Shown one piece after another: positions 8,497 to 17,509 of a stretch of DNA of 47,903 nt (the first letter of the stretch is position 1; every line of letters begins with the position of its first letter). The stretch covers positions 1 through 47,903 of the forward strand of contig JANQGV010000101.1 in the NCBI GenBank assembly GCA_028282925.1, in the 5' to 3' direction. Source of the stretch: Thermodesulfobacteriota bacterium (GTDB lineage: Bacteria > Desulfobacterota > WTBG01 > CAIYCZ01 > CAIRTM01). The notes beneath the pieces are model-generated. The model made no database searches. It saw only the letters and a program-made list of their open reading frames with translations, and was not told where the DNA came from. Position numbers and translations under genes: made by a program.

Positions 8497-8933
8497 TTTT
8501 GCACTCCCGCTCGTTTAAGCACATCAATCATAAACTCTTCCCGGGTATAGCCTGCCTGGCCGTACACCCGCGAAAAGCGAAGAGCCGTTACCGGGCACAC
8601 CTCAACACACGTACCGCACAGGCTGCAGCGGGTAAAATCCAGCTGAAAGCGTGCCAGCTCTTTGCGCTTGCCGCCTTCGGGTTTTTCTCCCTTCACCTCG
8701 ATACAGCGCGACGGGCAGGTTCTGGCACAGGTACCGCAGGAAATACACCGGTGGCTGCCGGACTCCTCATCAATAATCAGTTCAATGTGGCCACGATATC
8801 CGGCCGACACCGGAATGGTCTCCCGGGGATACTGCACCGTTACCGGAGGCGACAGCAGGGCCTTCAGCGTAACCCCGAACCCTTCTATCAGGCTGCGGGC
8901 CCCGTTCAGCAAATCTGAGAAATACTGATTCAC
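8493..8933 (-). CDS. nuoI: NADH-quinone oxidoreductase subunit I
   Basis: The ferredoxin-like subunit with two [4Fe-4S] clusters (N6a/N6b). The two motifs are CISCGTCARTCPSRC and CSLCGTCVEVCPVTA, which pass electrons to NuoB. I prefer the GTG start at 8933 (VNQYFSDLL), which overlaps the nuoH stop as GTGA and gives about 146 residues. An ATG at 8996 would run 67 bp into nuoH. With no NuoE/F/G in the operon, these clusters are the probable entry point for electrons from an unknown donor such as ferredoxin or another soluble partner. Confidence 0.93.
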   Translation of the reverse strand: MNQYFSDLLNGARSLIEGFGVTLKALLSPPVTVQYPRETIPVSAGYRGHIELIIDEESGSHRCISCGTCARTCPSRCIEVKGEKPEGGKRKELARFQLDFTRCSLCGTCVEVCPVTALRFSRVYGQAGYTREEFMIDVLKRAGVQK

Positions 8934-9916
8934 AGTTTCACCACAATTGCGGTTAGTAACAGGTTTACCATTGAAAACGGTATTAAATATTTCCATGAAA
9001 AATTCATCAGCTGATCAAAACGCACCCGGGGGAATGTCCAGCGGCACCAGACGATTACAAACATAAGCAGATAGGTCTTCATCAGAAACCAGATACAGGA
9101 GCTGTACTCGCCGAATGGTAAGGGAATGCCGTGCCAGCCCCCGAAAAACAAAACGGTTGCCAGTGCGCAGTTGATGAAAATATAGGTATATTCGGCAATC
9201 ATAAACATGCTGAAAGCTATGCCGCTGTACTCGGTATGAAATCCGGCGGTCAGCTCGCTTTCGGCCTCGGGCAGGTCGAAAGGCGCCCGGTTGGTTTCCG
9301 CAATGCCTGCTATGAAAAAAATCAGAAAAGCTACGGGCTGAACCAGCACGAACCAGAACCGGCTCTGCTCCAGTACAATTGTTTTCAGACTGAATGAGTT
9401 TGTAATAAGCACTATAGACAGCACCGAAAGCAGAATGGGAATTTCATATGAAATGTTCTGGGCCACCGAACGCATGGCCCCCAGCATGGAGTAATTATTA
9501 TTGGAACTCCATCCGCCCAGGAACACGGCAATGGTATTGAATGATATCATGGCAATAATAAACAGCAGGCCCACGTCAAGGTCGATCACCTGCAGGTGCG
9601 GGCTGAACGGAATCACCAGAAACGGCAGGGCGACCGGTGTCATGGCAATCAGCGGCGAAAGGTAAAAAACGATGCCCCCCACATTATTGGGCTCGGTGAG
9701 CTGCTTGCCGATCAGCTTCAAACCGTCCACCGGCATCTGCAGAAGCCCGTGAAACCCGACCTCCATGGGGCCCAGGCGACGCTGAAACCGGCCGGCCAGC
9801 TTGCGTTCCAGGTATCCCATGACCGTGGCGTTTGCAAAAACAAAACCGATAACCACGGCAGCGGCAATAACGATGCGGATACATTCCGGGGGCAGTTGTT
9901 GCAGTAACGTCATCAT
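8930..9916 (-). CDS. nuoH: NADH-quinone oxidoreductase subunit H
   Basis: An integral membrane protein of about 328 residues from the ATG-ATG at 9916, which lies 4 bases after the nuoD stop with CAGG upstream. An in-frame ATG at 9952 would overlap nuoD by 32 bp. NuoH forms much of the quinone-binding chamber. Signatures include LGPMEVGFHGLLQMPVDG, the acidic loop DLPEAESELTAGFHTEYSG and GWSSNNNYSMLGAMRSVAQ. Length and motifs are standard. The stop overlaps the probable nuoI start by four bases. Confidence 0.94.
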   Translation of the reverse strand: MMTLLQQLPPECIRIVIAAAVVIGFVFANATVMGYLERKLAGRFQRRLGPMEVGFHGLLQMPVDGLKLIGKQLTEPNNVGGIVFYLSPLIAMTPVALPFLVIPFSPHLQVIDLDVGLLFIIAMISFNTIAVFLGGWSSNNNYSMLGAMRSVAQNISYEIPILLSVLSIVLITNSFSLKTIVLEQSRFWFVLVQPVAFLIFFIAGIAETNRAPFDLPEAESELTAGFHTEYSGIAFSMFMIAEYTYIFINCALATVLFFGGWHGIPLPFGEYSSCIWFLMKTYLLMFVIVWCRWTFPRVRFDQLMNFSWKYLIPFSMVNLLLTAIVVKL

Positions 9917-9920
9917 GGCA

Positions 9921-11039
9921 CTACCTGTCCACCTCGGGTATAACAAGGTCAAGGCTCCCCATGGTCGCGATCAAATCGGCCAGCAGCATGTCCTCGCAAA
10001 GCTCTTCCAGCAGGCTCAGATTGGAAAAGCAGGGGGAGCGTACTTTTAAACGATAGGGGGTCTCGGTACCATCCCCCGCCACATAATAGGTAACATCGCC
10101 CCGGGCACCCTCAGTGGTAGAGGTTACATCACCCGGGGGCAGGTTCAACTTTTTCGGCGTTTTGGTGCGCACATCGCCGCCCGGCATCCGCTCCAATGCC
10201 TGCTCGATAATGCGCAGGCTTTGACGCATTTCTTCCACCCGTACCAGATAGCGGTCGTAGCAGTCGCCGTTTTGCCCGGTGGGAACATCAAAATCAAGCT
10301 CGGGGTACACCGAATACGGCTCAGCCTTACGTATGTCGTGGGCAATGCCGCTGCCCCGCAGCACCGGGCCGGTCACCCCGTAGCGCACCGCCATGTCGCG
10401 GTCTATGATGCCGATATCTTTTGTGCGCTTTATAAAAATGATGTTTTTGGTTACCAGTTTGTCATACATTTCAAAACGGGATCGCATGCGCTTGATACAG
10501 GCCCGCACCGCGGGTTCAAAGCTATCGTCAACGTCCTGCACCACCCCGCCAGCCCGGAAATAGCAGTGGGTCAGGCGTGAGCCGGTAACGTTTTCCAGAA
10601 TGTCGAGAATATGCTCCCGGTCGTCAAACGTATAGAGTATCGGGGTAAAGGCCCCCAGGTCCAGGAGAAAAGCGCCCAGCCACAGCAGGTGGCTGACTAC
10701 CCGGTTCAGCTCGGTGGTGATAACCCGCAGATATTCGGCCCGTTCCGGTACGGCAACGCCGGTCATACGCTCGATGGCCCGTACATAGGCATGCTGGTGC
10801 GGCAGGGCACAGGCATAATCCATACGGGCCGTGTTGGGCAGGAACGCCTGCCAGGGGCGCGACTCCCCCATTTTCTCGTGCATGCGGTGTCCGTATCCGA
10901 TGATGGGCTCGATACTCAGCACGTACTCACCATACATGCCGATCACCACCCGCAGCACGCCATGGGTGCTGGGATGCTGCGGTCCCATATTGAGAAAATA
11001 GCGGTAATGTATGGGCTTGTTTTTCTTACCGGCCTGCAT
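9921..11039 (-). CDS. nuoD: NADH-quinone oxidoreductase subunit D
   Basis: A 372-residue protein of the 49-kDa/NuoD family, the quinone-site subunit related to the large subunit of NiFe hydrogenases. The loop MGPQHPSTHGVLR carries the His of the quinone pocket, and YGHRMHEKMGE, LLDLGAFTPILYTFDDRE and GARGDVTYYVAGDG are recognisable family motifs. The NiFe-ligand cysteines of hydrogenases are absent, as expected. It is a separate gene, not fused to NuoC, and its start overlaps the nuoC end by 14 bp. Confidence 0.95.
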   Translation of the reverse strand: MQAGKKNKPIHYRYFLNMGPQHPSTHGVLRVVIGMYGEYVLSIEPIIGYGHRMHEKMGESRPWQAFLPNTARMDYACALPHQHAYVRAIERMTGVAVPERAEYLRVITTELNRVVSHLLWLGAFLLDLGAFTPILYTFDDREHILDILENVTGSRLTHCYFRAGGVVQDVDDSFEPAVRACIKRMRSRFEMYDKLVTKNIIFIKRTKDIGIIDRDMAVRYGVTGPVLRGSGIAHDIRKAEPYSVYPELDFDVPTGQNGDCYDRYLVRVEEMRQSLRIIEQALERMPGGDVRTKTPKKLNLPPGDVTSTTEGARGDVTYYVAGDGTETPYRLKVRSPCFSNLSLLEELCEDMLLADLIATMGSLDLVIPEVDR

Positions 11040-11535
11040 CGTCGCTCTCCGGCGCTGTCAGCCCGGTCTCATCGGGCCAAAGGGCACTGCGTTCTTTTAC
11101 CAGCTCGTCCCGCTTCAGGAGCGGTCTCATTTTACGGTCTTCACGCGCAAAGATGAGCGGCTTCAAATGGGGATGCCCCTCAAAAACAATGCCGTAAAAA
11201 TCATGAATTTCCCGCTCGTGCCAGTCGGCACCCCGGTATACCGGGGCAATACTCGGCAGTTTGCCGTCGGACTGTACAGATGTCCTGACCAGTACCCGGC
11301 AGGGGGTATCAAAGTGGGCAAACTGATACAGCACTTCCGGCACCGGGCTGACATGCACCGCGGTTATAAACACCAGGTACATACCGTGATCATACATGCT
11401 GCGCGCGCACTCCTGAACCTGATCGGGCGACAGGTGCACCTCAATGGTGTATCCGCATGCACCTGGCTGCGGCTCCGCCACGTTTTGGGAGCACGCCCGT
11501 ATGTCTGTAACGAGTCTACCGGTATCAAGCGCCAT
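11026..11535 (-). CDS. nuoC: NADH-quinone oxidoreductase subunit C
   Basis: A 169-residue NuoC (30-kDa) subunit. The diagnostic stretch GADWHEREIHDFYGIVFEG followed by HPHLKPLI corresponds to the family signature around ADWxEREVxDxFGIxFxGHP. NuoC helps anchor NuoD in the Q-module. The C-terminal tail (LTAPESDDAGR) is variable. It lies 3 bp downstream of nuoB and overlaps nuoD by 14 bp. Confidence 0.94.
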   Translation of the reverse strand: MALDTGRLVTDIRACSQNVAEPQPGACGYTIEVHLSPDQVQECARSMYDHGMYLVFITAVHVSPVPEVLYQFAHFDTPCRVLVRTSVQSDGKLPSIAPVYRGADWHEREIHDFYGIVFEGHPHLKPLIFAREDRKMRPLLKRDELVKERSALWPDETGLTAPESDDAGR

Positions 11536-11538
11536 ACA

Positions 11539-12111
11539 CTATTCACCATGCCTGTTCTGGGGAAACGGATGCCGCTTCCCGCTGATTTTTTCCTGCAACT
11601 TCAAAATGCCCTCTATCAAACCCTCGGGCCGGGGCGGACATCCGGGCACATACACATCCACCGGTATCAGCCGGTCGACGCCTTCAACAACATAGTAATT
11701 ATCCTCACCGGCAAATGGTCCGCCGGACACCGCACAGTTGCCGAGCGCTATAACCCACTTCGGAGAAGGCATCTGCTCATACAGGGTGATAACCGATTCG
11801 GCCATCTTTTTATTGACCGTCCCGGCCACAATCATCAGGTCGGACTGCCGCGGCGACGGCCTGAACACCTCGGCCCCGTACCGCGCAATATCAAAGCGTG
11901 CCATACCGGCACTCATCATCTCGATGGCGCAGCAGGACAGCCCGAACGTCAGGGGCCACAGGGAGTTTGCCCGGCAATGCTTGAGAATTGTTTCCGTCAG
12001 ATGCAGGCGGGCCAGCGGCGCCGGTTCCGTTGTCTCGGCGTCATCGGTCCGCCACCGCAGCCAGGCGGCATATTCATTAATGCTTAATAGATCTTTTTTT
12101 CGCTGCTCCAC
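11539..12111 (-). CDS. nuoB: NADH-quinone oxidoreductase subunit B
   Basis: A 190-residue PSST/NuoB subunit carrying the terminal cluster N2 that reduces quinone. The four ligand Cys are visible: the tandem pair in [14 protein letters not shown], one in [14 protein letters not shown], and one in [16 protein letters not shown]. The [20 protein letters not shown] stretch is typical. The ATG at 12111 lies 28 bp inside nuoA. Length and motifs are normal. Confidence 0.95.
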   Translation of the reverse strand: MEQRKKDLLSINEYAAWLRWRTDDAETTEPAPLARLHLTETILKHCRANSLWPLTFGLSCCAIEMMSAGMARFDIARYGAEVFRPSPRQSDLMIVAGTVNKKMAESVITLYEQMPSPKWVIALGNCAVSGGPFAGEDNYYVVEGVDRLIPVDVYVPGCPPRPEGLIEGILKLQEKISGKRHPFPQNRHGE

Positions 12112-12479
12112 TGAAAAACCCCTTTTTTCCAGGCATAAATAAGACCAAGGGACAATATGGCCAGAAACACCGTAAAGGCGATGATACCGTGCAGACTGGA
12201 AACGGTATCAAAGGCCGTTGCAACCGGATACAGGTAGAGCACATCCACCTCAAAGGCCAGAAACATCAACGCATATAAATAATAGGCAACGCCGTGACGA
12301 AAATCCCATGACTGCCCGAATGGAATAATGCCGCACTCATAGGTCTGAAGTGTTTTAGACGAAACCCTGGTTGCGGGTCTCAACAGACGGGATAAGACAA
12401 ATGGTGCGCAGGCTGCAGCCAGTCCGCCTGCGAAGAAAAAACAGATGTAGATATAGGAAATCAAGTCCTGTTTAAGCAT
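12084..12479 (-). CDS. nuoA: NADH-quinone oxidoreductase subunit A
   Basis: A 131-residue membrane protein with three helices, the first gene of the nuo operon. The loop after helix 1 holds [20 protein letters not shown], matching the conserved YECGxxP motif whose Cys lies near the quinone channel, followed by [20 protein letters not shown] with its conserved acidic residues. It overlaps nuoB and is preceded by a 79-bp gap with a sigma-70-like promoter. Confidence 0.95.
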   Translation of the reverse strand: MLKQDLISYIYICFFFAGGLAAACAPFVLSRLLRPATRVSSKTLQTYECGIIPFGQSWDFRHGVAYYLYALMFLAFEVDVLYLYPVATAFDTVSSLHGIIAFTVFLAILSLGLIYAWKKGVFQWSSEKKIY

Positions 12480-12539
12480 GGTAGCACTAACTATTAGTGT
12501 TCAAAAAGTACTGTCTGTTTTGATCCCTGAAAGGTAATA

Positions 12540-12569
12540 ACCATACACTTCTGTATCACTAATTGTCAA
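12540..12569 (-). promoter_or_regulatory. Candidate sigma-70 promoter of the nuo operon
   Basis: On the minus strand, TTGACA (complement of 12564-12569) is followed after 18 bases by TATGGT (complement of 12540-12545). The -35 box overlaps the last codons and stop of the MFS gene, and nuoA starts about 60 bases downstream of the -10. This is the only good promoter-like pair seen in the gap. The call rests on consensus matching only. Confidence 0.45.
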
Positions 12570-13956
12570 TAGCGGCATACGTTACTGCACCCGACCCACT
12601 GCGTTTCTGTTCCGCCGCAATTTTTTTGCCTGCCACACACAGCCAGAGCGCCAGCGCAAGATTAGAAGCTCCTTTTAAGCCAAACGTCCAGCCCGGACCG
12701 AGCCGGTCGAACAAAAGCCCACCGACCTGAAGATAAAACAGCATTCCCAGGGGGTACATGGTATTCAGCCCGCCCATGATGGTTCCTCGTATATCATGGG
12801 GCGCGGCATCGGTTGCAAGGGTATTGGTACCGGCCAGGATGCCGGCCGCACCAAAACCCACAAGCACAACAGCTAACAGCGTCCCGGCCGCAAAAGGACT
12901 GCTTCCCAGAGCAATGACGAGTATCCCAACGCCTGAACACACCAGCGAAACCAGAAGCGTTGCCACCCTGCCCCACCGGTCAAGCATCCTCCCCACAACC
13001 GGAAAAGAAATGAAGCTGACTGTGCTTAATATAATCATCGGCAGGGCTCCTTTCTGGGTTGCCGCTTCGGATGGCAACCCGGCCTGCTCCCCCGCTCTTA
13101 CCGCCCAGGCAATAATAAAGGTTGCCATAATGGGCATGTCGGCCCTGCCGATAAGTGCGCAAAGGTAGCTTGTCTTTAATGCGGAGCTTCCCATCACAAC
13201 CCGGCAGGCCTTGCGCAGGCTTACCGCTTCGCACTGTATTGTACGGGGCCGCCGGTCTTTTAAAAAAATCATCGTCCCCAGGCCCCCGACAACTGCCAGA
13301 AGCGATGCAACAACAAAAAGGCCTTCAACCCCCCGGCTGTTCCCGATGGGAACTATTGCCGCAAATACGATGATGCTCGCCAGCCCCAGCATAATACCGT
13401 TCAGGGCCATACCCTTTCCGCGGTCCCCCGCGCCGGTATAATCGGCAACCATGGTAATAAACTGTGGGTAGGCCAGAATAATACCGATACCAAGCATCAC
13501 CCGCATTGCATACGCAACCAGCAGCCCCGGCGCAAATCCGGCAAAAGCATCTGCCGCGGAAGGCGTAAAACTCAATGCGGCACACACCTTTGACGAAAAT
13601 CCGACAGGAATCTGCAGAAACGCGGCAATACCGGCCGACTGCCCCATCAGATAATAAAAAACAGCCAGAACGACAAACCCGGAAACCGCGAGTATTTTCC
13701 GACCGACCTTATCGGAGATGACCCCGATGAGACCCACGAAGAACAATGTTGCCAGCTGGCTCATGCTCTGCAGAAACCCGTTGATATAACCGAAATACTC
13801 AGGGGAAACGTTTAAGACGTCTTTTAAAAAAGCAGGCTGCAGGATAGCCGGCATAACCAGAAGAATGCCTATGATCAGGGTGTTCTGATATAAAAAGAAA
13901 AAATGTCTGCGTGTAAGATCGGGGGCAACGGTGATCCCGATAAATGTCTTATTCAT
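12559..13956 (-). CDS. MFS transporter
   Basis: About 465 residues from the ATG at 13956 (MNKTFIGITV), which has AGGA 8 bases upstream. An in-frame ATG at 13992 would add 12 residues but lacks a clear ribosome site. Twelve membrane helices are expected. The loop 2-3 motif GVISDKVGRKILAVSG is the classical MFS motif A (GxxxDxxGRK), with a second copy after helix 8 (GRMLDRWGRVATLLV). The substrate cannot be read from sequence. The first helix pair is separated from the core by a longer loop with alternating hydrophobic segments. It is an isolated gene upstream of nuoA and downstream of a hairpin with a T-run. Confidence 0.88.
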   Translation of the reverse strand: MNKTFIGITVAPDLTRRHFFFLYQNTLIIGILLVMPAILQPAFLKDVLNVSPEYFGYINGFLQSMSQLATLFFVGLIGVISDKVGRKILAVSGFVVLAVFYYLMGQSAGIAAFLQIPVGFSSKVCAALSFTPSAADAFAGFAPGLLVAYAMRVMLGIGIILAYPQFITMVADYTGAGDRGKGMALNGIMLGLASIIVFAAIVPIGNSRGVEGLFVVASLLAVVGGLGTMIFLKDRRPRTIQCEAVSLRKACRVVMGSSALKTSYLCALIGRADMPIMATFIIAWAVRAGEQAGLPSEAATQKGALPMIILSTVSFISFPVVGRMLDRWGRVATLLVSLVCSGVGILVIALGSSPFAAGTLLAVVLVGFGAAGILAGTNTLATDAAPHDIRGTIMGGLNTMYPLGMLFYLQVGGLLFDRLGPGWTFGLKGASNLALALWLCVAGKKIAAEQKRSGSGAVTYAAIDN

Positions 13957-13990
13957 CTGAAATCCTGACCGTTTCTTTGCAGCTGAACGC

Positions 13991-14059
13991 AAAAAAAAAG
14001 TCGTTCAGAAGGCGGGATAGTATGCGGGGGACATGAAGATCTCTTTCCTTCTGAACGAC
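13991..14059 (-). terminator. Long-loop hairpin with T-run between PilZ gene and MFS gene
   Basis: A perfect 13-bp inverted repeat, GTCGTTCAGAAGG at 14000-14012 and its complement at 14047-14059, encloses a 34-base loop. On the minus strand it is followed by nine T (A-run 13991-13999). It can end PilZ transcription. It also lies 35 bp upstream of the MFS start, so it could act as a leader attenuator for that gene. Confidence 0.65.
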
Positions 14060-14116
14060 ATTGCTATGATAAAATACGTATAGATATTCCTGCTTGTTAC
14101 AAAAACCTATCGCACT

Positions 14117-14725
14117 CTATGACACGTTCGTATCTGTATACACATCAATAAACTGCTGCATCTGTCGTGACTGCTCTTCAGACAGGGTGCCGAACTGCAG
14201 TACACATTTTTTTGTTACCACGTCGACCGAGGTAACCGTTTGCTTTCGGACCGGCATAACAGACACAATACTGCAGGGGATATTGACCAGCCGGAACGGC
14301 GTATCCTCCACGAAAATGTGCATCCGCGTATACACCTCATTGTCGCCGTTCAATTCCGCAACCAGCTCCATGGAGAGCCCGGCATCATCCACATCAATAA
14401 TGCTGCCTATAACCACAAGGCCCTGCCCCAACGCGGCGTATGCACCCGGCCGTGCCCTGTACCGTAGACATTTCCTTTTCTCGATATGCAAACCGCTCTC
14501 TCTGTATGTACCCGCCCTGTTCGCTGAACCTGCTGAAAAGGTTCTCTTTTTATTGCCGTACTGTGAGCCCCTGTCGGTTATTAACGCTTTCACTGCCGAT
14601 GTACCTCTCAACTGGAACAGACACATATTATCCGATAGGATTACTTCCATTAGAATAATACCATTAGGCTTATTTGTCAACCCCATTTGCACTTTTTTAA
14701 CAAACACACTGCATGACCCTAACAT
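14117..14725 (-). CDS. PilZ domain protein
   Basis: Up to 202 residues. The middle carries EKRKCLRYRAR (RxxxR-type) followed about 25 residues on by DVDDAGLSM, together the c-di-GMP-binding pattern of PilZ domains (RxxxR and D/NxSxxG). PilZ proteins act as cytoplasmic c-di-GMP receptors. The N-terminal 70 residues match nothing I know. Several starts are possible (ATG at 14725, 14686 or 14650, or a GTG further in, preceded by GAGAGG), so the real protein may be shorter. It stands alone on the minus strand with a hairpin terminator downstream. Confidence 0.7.
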   Translation of the reverse strand: MLGSCSVFVKKVQMGLTNKPNGIILMEVILSDNMCLFQLRGTSAVKALITDRGSQYGNKKRTFSAGSANRAGTYRESGLHIEKRKCLRYRARPGAYAALGQGLVVIGSIIDVDDAGLSMELVAELNGDNEVYTRMHIFVEDTPFRLVNIPCSIVSVMPVRKQTVTSVDVVTKKCVLQFGTLSEEQSRQMQQFIDVYTDTNVS

Positions 14726-14834
14726 ACCGATTTATTTAATGATTTTAGTTAGCATCGGCATGGCGGACGAAAATCCACTCGGCAGAAAACAGAGGGTAGG
14801 ACATGATGAATAGGTCACGAGCTGTAATGGGGAT

Positions 14835-16304
14835 TCAGGACGCTGGAAAAATCTTCTTGTATATGCTTTTGAAAAGCATAATGCCGTTTCCAGCCATCAG
14901 TACCAGAAATGCGCCGTCGAGCGGAAAGCGGAATCGGTTGTTCTCGCCGAATTCAATCAGCGACGACACTCCCAGGGTATACCCGTGGACCAGCAGGCAA
15001 AACAGGCATACAACAGCCGTACCAGGAGGGAAAGGATTTTTTTTGCGGAACAACCCCCGCAGGGTGCCGGCATATACCAAAAGGAGCAGAAGGCTGTAGA
15101 CCCCCGTCCTGATCCACATGCCGGGGTGAGCATGCTTGCTGGTTATGCCGAGAAAGCCGAAGTGCATAAACCGGTAGAGCTTCTCCAGCTTTTGCAATAT
15201 GGCCATATTATCCTGAAACAGGCCGTGCACCGAATCTGAAGCATGCCAGAGCGTCAGGCTGAAGGAGGATGCCGTAAAAAAGGCAAACATACCCGGATCA
15301 TATGCAATCACCGAACGTGCGTCCTGCATGAGCTGTCTGGAAACCTGAACGTATCCGGCATGATTAAAGTTGTTTCTGCCTGTGCTGCGCCGTGTAGTAC
15401 AGTCTGCCGGGTGATGACAGGTAATTGCCTCAATTTCCGGTTCGGAATAATAGTAAGAAAGGGGCTGAAACGCCTGAAGCTCGGCCTTAAGGGCTGTTTC
15501 ACTTACAACGCCCTGCTCGTAGAGCTCTTCAAGCTTGTCCGGGCTGAAACCGTTGGCTTTGGTCCACAGGCTCATACCGGTCCAGGACGTGGTACCGAAA
15601 AATCCGTACACAGCCATATTTTTCACACAGACCGCCACCATTACCAGCAGCACCACTGCCGCGCACACTGTAAATTGCCGGGCCGCCTGTCTTGCACCAT
15701 ACCTTCGAAGCAGATACAGTGCCGTCACAACCCCGATAATCAGAAAAAACACCGGGTGAAACAGGGAGCGCATCAACCCCAGGCTCAAAAGCCCCACCCA
15801 GAAGAGCAGCAAATCTGCCGTTCGTTTCCCGGCACACCAGCGCTGAAGAAAAAAGACCGCCCCAAGCACCAGAAACCCCTCAATAAAGGTGTAGTACAGC
15901 AAATGCTCATACAAAAAAACCGTGGGATTCAGCAAAAAAACAATCGCCACTCCGGCAGCCAGCCACCGGTTCAGCCCCAGTCCTGCCAGCGTACCGAATA
16001 AAAACAGAACCATAAGCAGCCCGGCTGTTTTATACAGCAGCGCAAAGCTGATCTCCGGGTGGGGTGACACCTTCAGGACCACCCCCAGGAAACAGTTGAA
16101 CAGGGGCGGCTGAATATGCAAATACAGCAAGCTGTGCAAAAGGTCCTCTTTCAACAGCACGGGATCAAGATACTGCATGGCAAACGTAATGGGCCGGGCC
16201 AGAAACGCACCGCCCTTCAGCACAAAGACGATGCGGGTTACGGCATACACCACAGCAACCAGCAACGCAGGTGCCGTCTGCTTGTCTTTAAAAAATTGTT
16301 TCAT
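14835..16304 (-). CDS. Membrane glycosyltransferase-like protein (GT-C/PMT type)
   Basis: A 489-residue integral membrane protein with about ten or more helices, starting at an ATG with AGGAAG upstream. The arrangement, a first helix, then a loop with the acidic residues of YLDPVLLKEDLLHSLL and HIQPPLFNCFLGVVLK, then many short helices such as FLLNPTVFLYEHLLYYTFIE, resembles GT-C enzymes (PMT/ArnT-like, family 39) that use lipid-linked sugars. The large hydrophilic segment near residues 235-310 would face the periplasm. The match is by pattern, not by a diagnostic motif, so the acceptor and donor are unknown. A terminator from the upstream gene shows it is transcribed separately. Confidence 0.55.
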   Translation of the reverse strand: MKQFFKDKQTAPALLVAVVYAVTRIVFVLKGGAFLARPITFAMQYLDPVLLKEDLLHSLLYLHIQPPLFNCFLGVVLKVSPHPEISFALLYKTAGLLMVLFLFGTLAGLGLNRWLAAGVAIVFLLNPTVFLYEHLLYYTFIEGFLVLGAVFFLQRWCAGKRTADLLLFWVGLLSLGLMRSLFHPVFFLIIGVVTALYLLRRYGARQAARQFTVCAAVVLLVMVAVCVKNMAVYGFFGTTSWTGMSLWTKANGFSPDKLEELYEQGVVSETALKAELQAFQPLSYYYSEPEIEAITCHHPADCTTRRSTGRNNFNHAGYVQVSRQLMQDARSVIAYDPGMFAFFTASSFSLTLWHASDSVHGLFQDNMAILQKLEKLYRFMHFGFLGITSKHAHPGMWIRTGVYSLLLLLVYAGTLRGLFRKKNPFPPGTAVVCLFCLLVHGYTLGVSSLIEFGENNRFRFPLDGAFLVLMAGNGIMLFKSIYKKIFPAS

Positions 16305-16377
16305 GTATTCACTTCCTGCACATTACTCACATTCCAAGGACTTAATAGATGCTATCATAAAAATCGGTATCGACAAT

Positions 16378-16405
16378 AAAAAAACGGCCCGATGTTCTCG
16401 GGCCG
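16378..16405 (-). terminator. Intrinsic terminator of the DUF3795 gene
   Basis: CGGCCCGA and TCGGGCCG pair around a 5-base loop, and the minus strand continues into six or more T. It lies 59 bp after the DUF3795 stop codon. Confidence 0.8.
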
Positions 16406-16463
16406 CTGTATGTTCCTCATAACTTCCTGAGGTATCAGCCGGACTGCTTCCCCGCCGGATGCA

Positions 16464-16811
16464 TCATAATCCCTGCTTCTTCCTCAGCGCATCAAGACGC
16501 TCTTTGCACTTATGGTCGTGCTGGTGAATCATTGTCACTTTATCACAGGCGTACGCATCACACATCGCACAACTTTCCAGTTCTTTTTTCATGCCGCATT
16601 TCCTTATCTCACACACCCTGCAATACCCGCTGTGAACACCTTCGGCCACACAGCCGTCGCAATTGATGTCTTCGGGCTTCATATCCATTTTAAACTGCTT
16701 AGACCACTGCTCGGCCGTCCTTTTTCGCAACTCATCATTGTCTTCCTGCTTGGCGATATAGGCCGGGCATTCATTACAGAGGAGCCCGCAAAATGATATC
16801 ATCGGTTCCAT
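16464..16811 (-). CDS. DUF3795 cysteine-rich protein
   Basis: A 115-residue Cys-rich protein starting with MISFCGLLCNECPAYIAKQ. The pattern CGLxCxxCPAY, then CDGCVAEG, CRVCEIRKCGM and CAMCDAYACDKV, matches DUF3795, a family of small proteins that probably bind zinc or Fe-S and whose function is unknown. AGGAG lies 6 bases upstream of the ATG. A second ATG four bases upstream is out of frame. The gene is monocistronic with its own terminator. Confidence 0.85.
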   Translation of the reverse strand: MEPMISFCGLLCNECPAYIAKQEDNDELRKRTAEQWSKQFKMDMKPEDINCDGCVAEGVHSGYCRVCEIRKCGMKKELESCAMCDAYACDKVTMIHQHDHKCKERLDALRKKQGL

Positions 16812-17509
16812 TCATGTCTCCTTTCATTGAAGGTAACCTTTCATGGCATACTTGGAAAACTATACCCCAGCTTGGCACCGATTTCAAGGTCCGGGCTAGG
16901 GGAAAAGACACATCGCTTTTGAAGGCGGTAGAGCGATCACCGGCCCACAAGGCAGGTATACTCTCGTATAAACGGCACAAATTTTAATAATCGGTTAATC
17001 TATCAACAGTTTGTGTGCAAAACCTGTTGATAACCAAGTGGAAATCTTCGAAACAGGCCTAAAATAAAGGGTTTTGAGCAATGTGCTTCATTTTTGAGCA
17101 CATGCAATAAAGTATAGCTATTTCAGATAGTTAAGAAAAAAAACGGCTGTTTCATCAGCATAAATGGTCGGTTCCGGGAAAGACCAAAGGGATTTCAACA
17201 GGATAAAAAATGAATACATGAAGGTACACGAAAAGGCATGCATTTACTGCATAAATTTGCATATACGCCATTTTATGAGTATATTTTTGTATATAGTAGC
17301 ATTTTATTGCACATAATACCACCTGCTACCACGGTACACCTTTAATAAAGTACTTCATTTCTTTGGAGGTTTACTTTTACCAGTCTGATGTGGTACGGTC
17401 ATATGCATCCCTTCAAGGAGATACTACGACTGATCCCCCTGCAATGTCTCGGGGATAGACGGATATTCCTGACAAAGCAACGATTACTCATTTACAGAAA
17501 GGACGAATC
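16812..17509. other. Intergenic region upstream of the PurF-like gene
   Basis: About 700 bp without a credible gene. The part at 17200-17350 is AT-rich with repeated GCATTT/GCATAT-like stretches. Around 16999-17034 a 9-bp inverted repeat (TATCAACAG opposite CTGTTGATA) forms a hairpin, and at 17079-17107 ATGTGCT pairs with AGCACAT. A small stem (ATCCCC opposite GGGGAT, 17431-17458) lies in the probable leader before the ribosome site AGGA at about 17500. The gap may hold an unrecognised regulatory element. I see no known riboswitch. Confidence 0.4.

Noticed and set aside
11011-12087. 358-codon plus-strand ORF opposite nuoB and nuoC
   Set aside because: Antisense shadow of well-conserved nuo genes. 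Its protein has no recognisable motif.
16999-17034. Possible DnaA boxes or an origin upstream of the PurF-like gene
   Set aside because: The TATCAACAG/CTGTTGATA inverted repeat does not match the TTATCCACA consensus, and no cluster of boxes or dnaA/dnaN neighbours is present.
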